From: Roseibacillus sp.
GTDB lineage: Bacteria > Verrucomicrobiota > Verrucomicrobiia > Verrucomicrobiales > Akkermansiaceae
Direction: 5' to 3'
Length of the DNA stretch: 41,926 nucleotides
Assembly: GCA_022448985.1 (NCBI GenBank)
Contig: JAKVCR010000106.1
Span: 1 to 41,926, forward strand
A model generated the notes under the pieces. The model did no database searches. It was not told the origin of the DNA and saw only the letters and a program-made list of their open reading frames with translations. Positions 1 to 9,399 of this stretch are shown here, piece by piece (the stretch's first letter is position 1; each line of letters begins with the position of its first letter). The translations under genes and the position numbers were made by a program.

Positions 1-1100
1 GCCGCCTCCTCCACTTCCTCGTCAGTGGTGAAGATGGAAAGGGAGATGCGCAGGCTGCTCCTGGCCTGCTCGTCGGAAAGGCCCATCGCTTTCTGCACGT
101 GGCTGGGCTGCTGTTTGCCGGTCATGCAGGCACTACCCGCCGAGCACTGCACCCCCGCCTCGTCCAGAAGAATGAGCAGGCCGGCCGCTTCACAGTTTTC
201 AAAGGAAGCATGCACGATGTTGCCCGCCCGGTGCTCGCGGGATCCGTTCAGGGTCACGCCCTCGATTTCGCCGGTAAGGCGCTCCTCGAGGCGATCGCGG
301 CGGCGGCGCACCCCGGCGTGACCGTCGCGGTCCAGTTCCGCCTTCATGATCTCGGCCGCCTTTCCCAGTCCGATGATGAAAGGCACATTCTCCGTCCCGC
401 TGCGCCGGCCGTCCTCCTGGCCGCCACCCCGGATCATGGGCTCAAAACGAACGCCTTCACGGACATAGAGGGCGCCCACACCCTTGGGGGCATGAAACTT
501 GTGGCCACTCAGGGAGAGGTAATCGACAGGCACTTTCCGGACGTCAACCGGCATCTTTCCAACCGCCTGGATCGCATCGGTGTGAAAGGCCCAGCCCGCC
601 TCCCGAGCAATGGCACAGACCTCCTCCACCGGGTTGATCACCCCGGTCTCATTGTTGGACCACATCACCGAGGCAAATCCCGGGCGTTCCGCATCCACCA
701 GTCCGCAAAATTCGTCCAGGTCAAGACGGCCATCCGGCTTCACCGCACACTGAGCGACCTCATAGCCCACCGCCTGCATGGCCTCGCAGGGGCGCAGGAC
801 CGCGCTGTGTTCGATCACGCTGGTTACGACCCTGGATTCCCTGCGGCCCACCAGGCGGGCCAGCCACTTGAGAGCCATGTTGTTCGATTCCGTCCCACAT
901 CCGGTGAAAACAATCTCCTCCGGGTGGGCGTTGATCAGGGCCGCCACCTGCTCCCGGGCAGTGGTCATGGCCTGTTTGACTGCCCGGGCGGACCGGTATC
1001 CACTGGAGGGATTATACCACTGGTCGGTGAGATAGGGCAGCATCGCCTCCACCACCTCCGGGTGCACCTGCGAAGTCGCGTTGGAATCGAGGTAAATCAT
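1..1100 (-). CDS. Cysteine desulfurase (NifS/IscS family), C-terminus cut by window edge
   Basis: PLP enzyme that removes sulfur from L-cysteine for Fe-S cluster or thio-cofactor assembly in the cytoplasm. I translated the minus strand from the ATG at 1100: it opens MIYLDSNATSQVHPEVVEAM, the usual NifS N-terminus. It then has the TGCGTESNN cofactor-binding stretch, HTDAIQAVGK, the PLP-lysine motif SLSGHKFHAPKG, the RSGTENV motif and the catalytic-cysteine loop near GSACMTGKQQPSHV. About 366 codons are present and the reading frame runs off base 1, so only a short C-terminal piece is missing. No in-frame ATG lies upstream of 1100. A GGG-containing run about 10 nt upstream is only a weak ribosome site. 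The next gene upstream on the same strand ends at 1145, 44 bp away, so co-transcription is possible but function does not suggest it. NifS versus IscS subtype cannot be decided without neighbours to the left. Confidence 0.95.
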   Translation of the reverse strand, partial: MIYLDSNATSQVHPEVVEAMLPYLTDQWYNPSSGYRSARAVKQAMTTAREQVAALINAHPEEIVFTGCGTESNNMALKWLARLVGRRESRVVTSVIEHSAVLRPCEAMQAVGYEVAQCAVKPDGRLDLDEFCGLVDAERPGFASVMWSNNETGVINPVEEVCAIAREAGWAFHTDAIQAVGKMPVDVRKVPVDYLSLSGHKFHAPKGVGALYVREGVRFEPMIRGGGQEDGRRSGTENVPFIIGLGKAAEIMKAELDRDGHAGVRRRRDRLEERLTGEIEGVTLNGSREHRAGNIVHASFENCEAAGLLILLDEAGVQCSAGSACMTGKQQPSHVQKAMGLSDEQARSSLRISLSIFTTDEEVEEA

Positions 1101-1144
1101 GCCGATGCCCTGGGGCTACAAGCAACCAGTCAGTTTGCCTGCCC

Positions 1145-4096
1145 TCACTTCCGCAGGAAGGCCACCAGGTCGCGCACCTCGGTATCCGTCATGGTCTGGA
1201 ATACCGCATCGGGCATGAGCGAGTAGGGAAGGACCTCCACGTGATCAACATCCGATTTGTCCAGGTCGAAACGACCGGCGTTCGATTCAAGGGTATAAGC
1301 CCCGGCACTCTCTCCCGCAATCACTCCAAGGACCACCCGCTCGTCCTTCAACTCGAACTTGTAGTAGTGATACTTCTCCTCGATCTCTCCATCGGGATCG
1401 AGCACGTGGGGGAGGAGATAATCGAGGCTCCCGAGTTTCGCCCGGTCCAGGCCCGGCCCGGCCGTTCCTCCCTCCCCGTTCAGGGAGTGGCAACGACCGC
1501 AGCTCTCCGAGAATACAAATTGCCCATGCTCCAGGTCCGCCCGTGCGAGGTTCTGCCCGGACAGGAGATCCCGGTAGTGAGCGAACAGTTCCGGGGTTCT
1601 CTCCTCCGCCAGCGCCCCACGACTCGCCAGCCCCTGTGGATGATTCGAGAGATAACTCACCTCTCCCGCGCTAAGCGCACGCCGGTAAATACGCACCTCG
1701 TTAATCCCACCCCGGAAGAACTCCTCGACCGACGGCGCGCCCCCGATCCAGAGCGCCCCCGGTCCATCGGCAGCCACTGACCCGGCGCCATAGGCCGCAA
1801 GATGGCCATCTACAAAGAGGAAACGCTCCCCCTTGTCCTGGGTCATGCAGACATGATGCCACCCGGTCGTGACCCGGGTTCCCTCCACGTTCGCCTTCTC
1901 CCCCCCCATGAGCCAGTTTCCCGCCGGATCAATCCACAGGCCGTACCACCGGGACTTCTCCCGTGACTTGTTGATCAACGCGGTCCATCCGTTTCCGGCC
2001 CCTTCACAGTATATCCAGGCTGCCAGCGAGTAGGCCTCGTTCTTTCCGAAGGCCAGTTCGGCGCGGTGAGGGATCTCAAGGCGGTCATCTGCACCGTCAA
2101 ACTTGTAGGCGCGCCGCCCGCCGAGGGAGGCCACCACAGCTGGTCGGAAGGCCGCCTGGGCCTGAGTGGCTCTTCCCCACTTTCCACCGCTGGCAATATC
2201 CCCGGCCTTGAGATGCAGCACCAGGCCCGTATCGGGAACCGATGCCGCGGGTCTGGCCTTCGGACCCTTGGGCCTCGGCTTGACTGTAGCAGCCTTGCCT
2301 CCTGCCTTGCGGCGGCGCGCGATGAATCCCTTGATCTTATCGATCTTGCAGGCCGCCACCACCTCTGCGGTTCGTTCTTCATCGAGAACAACGAGAGGCT
2401 CCAGGGCATACCAGATCAGGAGCGGGAGGTTATGATCGTCCTTGTCTTCCCCGTGCGCCACCAGGGCGGTGAGGACATCCCAGCGCTTGTCATGGTCAAG
2501 CCGCTGCATGGCGGAGGCAAGGAAGAGACGCACCGCCGCACTCTTGTCCTCCCTCGCCATCACGGCCCACTTCTGGAGCACGGCATCGGGAACCCGCTTG
2601 TCTTCCGCGATCAACTGGATGGCCCAGGCCCGGATATACTCGGCCTTGTCATCCAACAGGGGGGCCAGCATGACATCACCCAACCCCCCGACCAGCTGCA
2701 GGGTCCACATCGCCCGCAGACGCCGCGCCGGATCGGCATGACCATCGAGGATCCTCCGCAGGCCTGCCAAAGTGGCCGGCTTGACCTTGCCTGCCAGAGC
2801 ACGCTCCTGCAGGAGACGGCGGGCCTGCCGCACATACCACTCGTTGGCATGGAGATGCATCTCGACCAGCTTCTCGTCAGGCAACTTGGTAAGATCCATC
2901 CCCACCGGGAACTTCGCCTTGCCCCAGCTGATCCGCCAGACGCGCCCGGTCTTACGATGGAGCACCTTGCGCCCACAGATGTCGGAGTCATGCCAGTCAA
3001 TGGCATACAGGGACCCATCCGGGCCGATCTCCATGTTGAATCCCAGCCACTGGGGATCGTTCGACATGCAGAAAGTCCCTCCATACTCCGGATCACTTCC
3101 AACGTAGCCCGATCCCTTCCTCTTCATTTCATCGACCAGCACCCCATGCATGTGGATGTTGCACATGAAGAGCTTCTTGCGGTACTTCTCCGGGAACTGG
3201 TCTGCGAGGTAGAACCGTGCTCCCCCATGGGCAGAGGGGTGACGATGATCCGCGATGGTCTTGATATCATCGTAGACGTAGGGATTGAAATGCCTGCCGC
3301 CCTGCCGGTGGTACCGGCCGCCCTGGATCATGTGAAAGAGGTGCGGAATGACGCACGCTGTCACAAAGGCCTGGCCGTTCTCATCGAAATCGAGACCCCA
3401 CGGATTACTCGTCCCCCAGGCAAAGACCTCGAATTTCTCATTGAGGGGATGGTAACGCCAGACCCCGGCATTGATCCGCTGGCGTTCGCTGTCTGGTGCG
3501 CCGGGCTTCCCCACGTTCGAGTGGGTGAATACCCCGTGGGTTCCGTAGAGCCAGCCGTCCGGTCCCCACAGGAAACTGTTCAGGGTCTCGTGCCGGTCCT
3601 GACGTCCCCATCCGTCGAGCTTGATCTCAGGCTCGGCATCGGGAACGTCGTCGCGGTTGCGGTCCGGAATGAAGAGCAGGTTCGGCGGGGACCCGACCCA
3701 CACTCCTCCGTGTCCCAGCGCGATTCCAGTCGGGAACATGACCTTGTCCTTGAAGACCTTGCGCTCGTCCATCTCACCATCACCGTCGGTGTCGGTCAGG
3801 ATCACGATGCGGCCCTGCGGGCCAAGCTTGTAAAGATCAGATCCCCTCGTCTCGTAGTTCAGGTTCTCGCAGAGCCAGATCCTCCCCCGCTCGTCAAAGG
3901 TGAAAGCAAAAGGTTGCTGGCAATCCGGCTCGGCCGCAAAAGCTTGCACTACGAAGCCTTCCGGATGGGTCATCTTGGCGATCGCTTCCTTGGGCGAGAG
4001 ATACTTGAAGGCCGCCTCCTTCGGCGGCGCGGCGTGGGTAACAGCCAGGGCAAAAAGGCTGGCCGACAGAACCAGATGGAGTAGGCGTGAGCTCAT
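1145..4096 (-). CDS. PVC-type haem-binding membrane dehydrogenase with LamG insert and C-terminal cytochrome c
   Basis: Secreted or membrane-attached oxidoreductase of the PVC dehydrogenase family (TIGR02604/TIGR02603-like), 983 aa. The start ATG at 4096 gives signal peptide MSSRLLHLVLSASLFALAVTHA; an upstream in-frame start at 4138 would only add a charged tail. Order seen: signal peptide; soluble-dehydrogenase-like beta-propeller (about 30-400, with VILTDTDGDGEMDERKVF and IGPDGSLYAIDWHDSDICG); HEAT-like helices (about 410-590); a K/R/P-rich linker; a LamG/concanavalin-like domain (about 618-815, starting DTGLVLHLKAGD); and a monohaem cytochrome c domain with CGRCH near residue 865. Known family members lack LamG at this position, or have it only sometimes; here it splits propeller and haem domains. 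It is divergent from the SMP-30-like gene at 4297. The substrate is not known; sugar or polysaccharide oxidation is a family-level inference. Confidence 0.9.
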   Translation of the reverse strand: MSSRLLHLVLSASLFALAVTHAAPPKEAAFKYLSPKEAIAKMTHPEGFVVQAFAAEPDCQQPFAFTFDERGRIWLCENLNYETRGSDLYKLGPQGRIVILTDTDGDGEMDERKVFKDKVMFPTGIALGHGGVWVGSPPNLLFIPDRNRDDVPDAEPEIKLDGWGRQDRHETLNSFLWGPDGWLYGTHGVFTHSNVGKPGAPDSERQRINAGVWRYHPLNEKFEVFAWGTSNPWGLDFDENGQAFVTACVIPHLFHMIQGGRYHRQGGRHFNPYVYDDIKTIADHRHPSAHGGARFYLADQFPEKYRKKLFMCNIHMHGVLVDEMKRKGSGYVGSDPEYGGTFCMSNDPQWLGFNMEIGPDGSLYAIDWHDSDICGRKVLHRKTGRVWRISWGKAKFPVGMDLTKLPDEKLVEMHLHANEWYVRQARRLLQERALAGKVKPATLAGLRRILDGHADPARRLRAMWTLQLVGGLGDVMLAPLLDDKAEYIRAWAIQLIAEDKRVPDAVLQKWAVMAREDKSAAVRLFLASAMQRLDHDKRWDVLTALVAHGEDKDDHNLPLLIWYALEPLVVLDEERTAEVVAACKIDKIKGFIARRRKAGGKAATVKPRPKGPKARPAASVPDTGLVLHLKAGDIASGGKWGRATQAQAAFRPAVVASLGGRRAYKFDGADDRLEIPHRAELAFGKNEAYSLAAWIYCEGAGNGWTALINKSREKSRWYGLWIDPAGNWLMGGEKANVEGTRVTTGWHHVCMTQDKGERFLFVDGHLAAYGAGSVAADGPGALWIGGAPSVEEFFRGGINEVRIYRRALSAGEVSYLSNHPQGLASRGALAEERTPELFAHYRDLLSGQNLARADLEHGQFVFSESCGRCHSLNGEGGTAGPGLDRAKLGSLDYLLPHVLDPDGEIEEKYHYYKFELKDERVVLGVIAGESAGAYTLESNAGRFDLDKSDVDHVEVLPYSLMPDAVFQTMTDTEVRDLVAFLRK

Positions 4097-4296
4097 TACC
4101 CTAGCTGAGGCCCTCCGCGTCCCTTCGTCAAGGCCCACCTCCCGACGAGGTCTCTGCTTCCGGACTCCGGTGCTTTAACCCTCCAATGTAGACTATTTCG
4201 AGCCTTCCGGCGCCCGGGAATCGGTCCACGCCCCATTTATCCCCCGAAAATCCACTGGGCAGTGGCCAATCCCGGCCCTAGATTCGCCCCCCAGCC
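4097..4296. promoter_or_regulatory. Divergent intergenic region with candidate promoter for the SMP-30-like gene
   Basis: A 200-bp gene-free spacer separates two divergent genes, so it must hold both promoters. On the plus strand TGGGCA (4256-4261), a 17-bp spacer and TAGATT (4279-4284) resemble a sigma-70 promoter, 12 nt before the ATG at 4297. No Shine-Dalgarno sequence follows it. I could not pick a convincing promoter for the minus-strand dehydrogenase. Confidence 0.4.
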
Positions 4297-5187
4297 ATGA
4301 AAACACATCGCACCCTGCTCTTAATCGGTTCCGCAATCGTCACGCTTGTCCTGCCGGCCACGGCCAAGGCTCCCAAGGTGCTCTGGGAACTCTCAAAGGG
4401 AATCAAGGCCCCCGAAAGTGCCTACTTTGACAAGAAGACCGGCAACATCTACCTGTCACAGGTCGGTGAAGGTGGAGGCCTGGGCAAGGATGGCGATGGC
4501 GTGATCTCCGTTCTCAAGCCAGACGGGACCGTGGTTAACCCGCGATGGTTCTCCGGATTGAACGCGCCCAAGGGACTGCGCTCCGCAGGAGGGATTCTCT
4601 GGGTCGCCGACATCGACCGCCTGGTCGGCATCAGCATCGAGAATGCCACCACCCACGCAATTCACGAAGTGACCGGAGCGAAATTCCTCAATGATGTCGC
4701 GGTCACGGAACGGGGCAGCGTTCTCGTTTCCGACATGCTCGCCAGCACAATTTATGCCCTGCAGGGAGAAAAGGTTTCCAAGGTCGCCTCAGGAGTGGAA
4801 CTGGACAGCCCCAATGGCCTGCTGGTGGATGGAGGCACTCTTTACCTTGCAGGATGGGGACGTGAAATCCAGGACAACTTCACGACCCTGACCCTCGGAC
4901 GCCTCCTTGCTCTCGACCTCCGCACCCGCAAGATACAACCCGTCACCAAGGCCCCCGTGGGCAACCTGGATGGTGTCGAACTAGACGGCAAGGGAGGATT
5001 CCTCGTCACAGACTGGATCGAAGGCGCCGTCCTTCATATCACCGCCAAGGGCGTAGTCACCTCCGTGCTGGATCTTCCCAAGGGCTCAGCCGACATCGCT
5101 TACCTCCCCGGGAAGAAACTGCTCATCGTCCCCCAGATGCTGGAGAACAAGGTCACCGCCTACGATCTGTCCGGCGTTATCAAGTAG
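4297..5187 (+). CDS. Secreted SMP-30/gluconolactonase-like beta-propeller
   Basis: 296 aa with a signal peptide (MKTHRTLLLIGSAIVTLVLPATAKA) followed by repeated propeller strands typical of the SMP-30/NHL lactonase-like fold: PESAYFDKKTGNIYLSQVG, NAPKGLRSAGGILWVADI, FLNDVAVTERGSVLVSDM, DSPNGLLVDGGTLYLAGW, NLDGVELDGKGGFLVTDW. The N and D residues in the FLND and SPNG stretches sit where SMP-30 metal ligands lie, but I cannot confirm the site. It probably acts in the periplasm. The DUF1592 gene follows 55 bp downstream on the same strand, so both may share a transcript. Lactonase activity is inferred from fold only; a non-enzymatic sugar-binding propeller is equally possible. Confidence 0.8.
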   Translation: MKTHRTLLLIGSAIVTLVLPATAKAPKVLWELSKGIKAPESAYFDKKTGNIYLSQVGEGGGLGKDGDGVISVLKPDGTVVNPRWFSGLNAPKGLRSAGGILWVADIDRLVGISIENATTHAIHEVTGAKFLNDVAVTERGSVLVSDMLASTIYALQGEKVSKVASGVELDSPNGLLVDGGTLYLAGWGREIQDNFTTLTLGRLLALDLRTRKIQPVTKAPVGNLDGVELDGKGGFLVTDWIEGAVLHITAKGVVTSVLDLPKGSADIAYLPGKKLLIVPQMLENKVTAYDLSGVIK

Positions 5188-5242
5188 GGGCAACGCGAAC
5201 AAGCCTGCAAGACGGCCCCGCCACCCGCCGTTATCCCTTGCC

Positions 5243-7876
5243 ATGCGAGCAAGCCGCACAATCCTGTCGGTATGGACCCTGGCCTCGGTCCTTGCGGGAG
5301 CGGGCAGTTCCCCGGCCCTGGCACAACGTGCCACCCGCGGTTTGCAGGTGCTCTACGACTTCAGTTCCGCCAGCGGCTCCCTCATCCAGGACCGCTCCGG
5401 AACGGGACAACCCATCAACCTGCATATCGGTGACGACGCAGATGTAGGCCGCTCCAAGGGGACTCTCAAGATCCGCAGTAGGGCCCTCGTGCGGTCGAAC
5501 AAGCCAGCCCACCGTTTGGTCGAGGCCGTCAAGCGCAGCGGCGAGATCACGGTCGAAGCTTGGATCAAGCCCGCGGACACCAGGCAGAACGGACCCGCCC
5601 GGATCGTCTCGCTTTCCCGTAACAGCACCAACCGCAACATCACTCTGGGGCAGGATGGCGACAAGTTCGACGCACGCTTTCGCTCGACCAGGACAAACAA
5701 CAATGGCCTGCCTTCCCTCCCCACCGGAACGCGCAGCCTGACCACCCGACTCACCCACCTGGTCTACACCAGGGACCGCTCGGGCAGGAGCCGGATCTAC
5801 CTCAATGGCAAACAGGCTGCCGAGAAATCCCTTCCCGGAGATCCCGCCAACTGGGACCAGGGCTACCACCTCCTCCTGGGCAATGAGGCGGATGGCACCC
5901 GGCCCTGGCTGGGGAGTTACCACCTCGTGGCCATTTACAGCCGCGACCTCTCTCCTGCCGAGGTGATGGCCAATTTCAAGTCCGGGGCGACCGAAGGAGG
6001 GGCGGTCCCCAGGCAACGTGATCCCCGGGCAATACACTTTGAGAACGAAGTCGCTCCCATCCTGGCCAACCACTGCATCGAATGCCACGACCCGGCCACC
6101 CGGAAGGGCAAGCTCGACCTCACCCGCAGGTCAACCGCCTTCGCTACCCTTGAGGGCGGCATTTCCATCGTATCCGGCAACCCCGGAAAAAGCCTGCTCT
6201 GGGAGGCCGTCTTTCACGACGAGATGCCTGAGGATAATGACCCGCTCAACGAGGAGCAGAAGGCTGCCCTCAGGAAGTGGATTGAAGATGGAGCCGTCTG
6301 GACTCTCGTTCGCATCGATCCCGCAAATTACCTGCAGAGCAGTGGCGGGGTCGGAAAGCAGTGGGTCCAGCGACTCACCGTGGAAGAATACATCGCAACC
6401 GTGATGGCCACCGTGGGTGTCGATATCGCGGCGGAAGCGCGCAAGATCCTTCCCCCCGATCTCCGCGCAGACGGGTTCGCCAACACCGCCTACAATCTCA
6501 GCGTTGATCTCAAACACATTGAGGCCTACGCCAGACTGGCCGAGATCATCGTGAGCCGAATGGATCCCGAGAAGTTCGCTGCGCGCTTCTCAGGCAATCG
6601 CCGCTTCACCGACAAGGGCATGGAGGCACTCATCCGGCCCATGGGCGCATGGGTCCTGCGAGGGCCTCTCGAACAACGGGAGGTCATCACCTACCGCGGA
6701 ATCTCCACTGCGGTCGCAGCCGGGAGTGGCACGCTGAAGGAGGCGGTCGGCTACATCATTCAGGCCATGCTGCAGTCTCCCCGCTTCATCTATCGAATCG
6801 AGAGCCAGCGTGGCGACGGATCGTCCTGGCCGGTGGACGACTACGAACTGGCTTCCCGCCTGAGCTACATCATCTGGGGCGCGTCTCCCGATGAGGAACT
6901 GATGCGTAGTGCGCGGGACGGCAGCCTCTCCGATCCGGATGTCCTCGCCAGACAGGCTGACCGCATGCTTGGGGACCCTCGTGCCATCGAGCGCTCGGTA
7001 CAGTTCCTGGAACAATGGCTGAACCTTCAACGCCTCGCTAATATGCGGCCGGATCCCGGAAAATTCCCCCACTGGAACACAAGGCTGGCAGAGGATATGC
7101 GTCGTGAAACCGTCAGCTTCTTCAAGGAAGTGGTCTGGACCGAGAAGCGTCCTCTTGCCGACCTGTTCAATGCCCAGGTCACCTTCATGACTCCCCGCCT
7201 CGCCGATCATTACCGCGGACGCATCACCCCGGAGAAACGGGCCCGCGAGGAGAACGCCGAACGCTATGATCTCTCTGCCAACCCGGCCCGGGGTGGCCTT
7301 CTCACCCAGGGTAGCATTCTCACCATGGGAGGGGATGACGCCTCCATGGTCACACGCGGGCTCTTCGTCATGAACAACCTTCTGAGAGGGGTGGTAAAGG
7401 ATCCCCCACCCGAAGCGGACACTACTCCCGTTCCCGCGCGGCCTGGGCTTTCGCATCGGGGTGCGGCTGAGAAACGCATCGCGGACAAGTCCTGTGGGGG
7501 CTGCCACTCAAAGTTCGAACCGCTCGCCTTTGCTCTCGAAAAGTACGATGGGTTGGGCACTTTTCACGAAAGGGATCCCCACGGCAACAATCTGCGGGAG
7601 GACGGAGAAGTGCTCTTCCCTGGCGAGGCCAAACCGGTGGCCTACAAGTCAGCCGCCGATTTGATGGACCTCCTTGCCACAAACAACCGGGTCCACGAGT
7701 CGCTGACCTGGAAGGTGTGCCAATTTGCACTCGGACGCCCTCTCGGCTTCCGGGATGCTCCTGTTGTGCAGAAGATCCACGCCGAGGCCCGGAAGAGGGG
7801 CGGAACGTGGCCAGCCCTCATGACAGCCCTGGTTACCAGCGATCTTGTGTGCCTGACCCGGACAGAAGCGGAGTAG
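5243..7876 (+). CDS. DUF1592/DUF1588/DUF1585 planctomycete-type cytochrome with N-terminal LamG
   Basis: 877-aa secreted protein of the PVC cytochrome family that pairs with DUF1552. Order: signal peptide (MRASRTILSVWTLASVLAGAGSSPALA); LamG/concanavalin-like domain (about 30-245, with ITVEAWIKPADT and YLNGKQAAEKSLPGD); a planctomycete cytochrome c segment with HCIECHD near residue 276, then MPEDNDPLNEEQKAALRKWI; the DUF1587/1595/1592 core (about 370-620, including ASRLSYIIWGASPDEEL and FLEQWLNLQRL); DUF1588 with a second haem site CGGCH near residue 750; and DUF1585 at the C-terminus (VCQFALGRPLG). It therefore has two CxxCH sites. The family is thought to carry electrons in extracellular or periplasmic oxidation, but no substrate is established. 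The partner DUF1552 gene starts 55 bp downstream. The 5' end TTATCCCTTGCC before ATG shows no ribosome-binding site. Confidence 0.92.
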   Translation: MRASRTILSVWTLASVLAGAGSSPALAQRATRGLQVLYDFSSASGSLIQDRSGTGQPINLHIGDDADVGRSKGTLKIRSRALVRSNKPAHRLVEAVKRSGEITVEAWIKPADTRQNGPARIVSLSRNSTNRNITLGQDGDKFDARFRSTRTNNNGLPSLPTGTRSLTTRLTHLVYTRDRSGRSRIYLNGKQAAEKSLPGDPANWDQGYHLLLGNEADGTRPWLGSYHLVAIYSRDLSPAEVMANFKSGATEGGAVPRQRDPRAIHFENEVAPILANHCIECHDPATRKGKLDLTRRSTAFATLEGGISIVSGNPGKSLLWEAVFHDEMPEDNDPLNEEQKAALRKWIEDGAVWTLVRIDPANYLQSSGGVGKQWVQRLTVEEYIATVMATVGVDIAAEARKILPPDLRADGFANTAYNLSVDLKHIEAYARLAEIIVSRMDPEKFAARFSGNRRFTDKGMEALIRPMGAWVLRGPLEQREVITYRGISTAVAAGSGTLKEAVGYIIQAMLQSPRFIYRIESQRGDGSSWPVDDYELASRLSYIIWGASPDEELMRSARDGSLSDPDVLARQADRMLGDPRAIERSVQFLEQWLNLQRLANMRPDPGKFPHWNTRLAEDMRRETVSFFKEVVWTEKRPLADLFNAQVTFMTPRLADHYRGRITPEKRAREENAERYDLSANPARGGLLTQGSILTMGGDDASMVTRGLFVMNNLLRGVVKDPPPEADTTPVPARPGLSHRGAAEKRIADKSCGGCHSKFEPLAFALEKYDGLGTFHERDPHGNNLREDGEVLFPGEAKPVAYKSAADLMDLLATNNRVHESLTWKVCQFALGRPLGFRDAPVVQKIHAEARKRGGTWPALMTALVTSDLVCLTRTEAE

Positions 7877-7904
7877 CCCGGCATTCCCAACTTCCTTTTC
7901 TGCG

Positions 7905-7910
7905 TATAAT
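7905..7910 (+). promoter_or_regulatory. Consensus TATAAT -10 element ahead of the DUF1552 gene
   Basis: An exact TATAAT lies in the 55-bp gap after the DUF1592 gene, 21 nt before the ATG at 7932. The expected -35 position (7882-7887, CATTCC) is poor. The DUF1552 gene may have its own promoter as well as read-through from upstream. Confidence 0.4.
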
Positions 7911-7931
7911 AGGATACCAACCTTGGCTCCC

Positions 7932-9359
7932 ATGAAGAAGAACCGCATCAATCGCCGCACCATGCTTCGCGGAGTTGGCGCCGCCACCATCGGCCTGCCT
8001 TTCCTCGAGGAAATGCTCGTCTCGAGGGCCCTGGCTGCACCAGCCCCGGCAGGTGGGGAGATTCCCGTCCGGGCCTTCAATGTCTTCTTCGGGCTCGGCA
8101 TTCCGAAACCGATCCAGAGCGAGGGCTTCGATAGTGTCCTGGAACCGCTCAAACCCCTGCGCGACAAACTCCTCATCATGCGGGAAGTGGACCAGGTCCG
8201 CTGTGATGAAAGTGGAATCAATGCCCACTTCGACGGAGCCTCGGGAGCCTTCACTGCCACCCCCCCCAACGGCTCGGCGAAATCGGGCGGGGCCTCTCTC
8301 GATCAGATTATCCGCCGCGGCGTCTACCCCGGGGGGTTGCCTGCCGGGATGGTCCCCACTCTGATCGGGGGCACCTATTTCCGTCGTAGCCGGGTGAGCC
8401 GCTACGTCCATTCCTACAACCCGGATGGCACGGTCGCCGCCACCATGCAGGAACGCCCACGAGACCTCTTCGAACGGGTCTTTGGCTCGGTTGTCATCGA
8501 CGACAAGGATCCCGACGCCCGACGCGCGCGTCTCAGACGCAGCGTGCTTGACTCAGTGGTCGACGAATACCGCTACTACACCGGCAACAATTCCCCACTG
8601 GGGTCCGTTTCCAGGGCCCGCGTCACGGAACACCTCGAGCGCATCCGCGAGTATGAACAGCGGGCCTATGCCATGAAACACAGGAAGGATGGACCCGCAC
8701 GGCCTCGTCGCTCCAGGGTCCTGCACGGGGGCTCAGCCGATCCAGGAGGACAGGGCATCGATATCACCCTTGAGGAACTGACCACCGAGTGGCGCCTGAT
8801 GGCCGATCTTTACGCCTTGGCCATCGAAACCGACCGTGTGCGATTCGGATCGCTCACCTTCCTGGCTGCCGGGGAACGCATCCGTCTCACCGGAGACTAC
8901 CACTACAATGGCCGCAAGATCTTCACTTTTGACGACGCGCGGCAGCAGAATGCCACGGGAGACAAGGGCTGCAGCCACGAGTGGTGGCACAAGTTCAATG
9001 AGAAGGCGAAGAATGAAGCCTTGCGAGCCCATGCCCACATGAAGATGCGCGAGGTCGCCTACTTCCTCCAGCGACTGTCCAAGACAAGGGAAGCCAACGG
9101 CAGAAGCATCCTGGAAAATTCCCTCTTCACCATTTCTACCGAATCGGGAGACGGACGGCACAACAACGTGAAACGTGAACTCTCTGGCGTCTTCCACGCC
9201 ATTACGAGTGCCAATGGACTCTTCAAGACGGGACAAATCATGGATGTCGGCGCGGAAGGCCTTGATCTCTACAACACCATGATCCGCACCATGGGCGCTC
9301 CGGGCCGGTTGGGACCCGGGAAGCGTGAAGCCCGGAATATCGACCAGATCCGGGCCTAG
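7932..9359 (+). CDS. DUF1552 family Tat-exported protein
   Basis: 475 aa. The N-terminus MKKNRINRRTMLRGVGAATIGLPFLEEM is a twin-arginine signal, so the protein is exported folded. The rest is typical DUF1552: FNVFFGLGIPKP near the N-terminus, a middle region with ASGAFTATPP and SLDQIIRR, and TTEWRLMADLYALAIETDRVRFGSLTFLA and TISTESGDGRHNN nearer the C-terminus. A TTG codon at 7923 is in frame but the ATG at 7932 starts immediately before the Tat motif and is preferred. DUF1552 genes nearly always follow DUF1592/1588 cytochromes in planctomycetes and verrucomicrobia, as here. The biochemical role of the pair is unknown; DUF1552 and DUF1501 are distantly related to the alkaline phosphatase/sulfatase superfamily, which is background rather than proof of activity. 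Confidence 0.92.
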   Translation: MKKNRINRRTMLRGVGAATIGLPFLEEMLVSRALAAPAPAGGEIPVRAFNVFFGLGIPKPIQSEGFDSVLEPLKPLRDKLLIMREVDQVRCDESGINAHFDGASGAFTATPPNGSAKSGGASLDQIIRRGVYPGGLPAGMVPTLIGGTYFRRSRVSRYVHSYNPDGTVAATMQERPRDLFERVFGSVVIDDKDPDARRARLRRSVLDSVVDEYRYYTGNNSPLGSVSRARVTEHLERIREYEQRAYAMKHRKDGPARPRRSRVLHGGSADPGGQGIDITLEELTTEWRLMADLYALAIETDRVRFGSLTFLAAGERIRLTGDYHYNGRKIFTFDDARQQNATGDKGCSHEWWHKFNEKAKNEALRAHAHMKMREVAYFLQRLSKTREANGRSILENSLFTISTESGDGRHNNVKRELSGVFHAITSANGLFKTGQIMDVGAEGLDLYNTMIRTMGAPGRLGPGKREARNIDQIRA

Positions 9360-9399
9360 GACATGGCGGCTGGCAGGGGGTCAGGAAGGTTCCCGGGCC

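Noticed and set aside
99..1226. A 375-codon plus-strand frame at the left end
   Set aside because: It is antisense to the cysteine desulfurase, which shows all family motifs on the minus strand.
2066..4084. A 672-codon open frame on the plus strand
   Set aside because: It lies wholly opposite the well-supported dehydrogenase gene, has no domain resemblance and is the usual antisense frame of GC-rich coding DNA.
9360..9399. Possible terminator between the DUF1552 and Gfo/Idh genes
   Set aside because: The 40-bp convergent gap has no stem-loop that I could pair convincingly.
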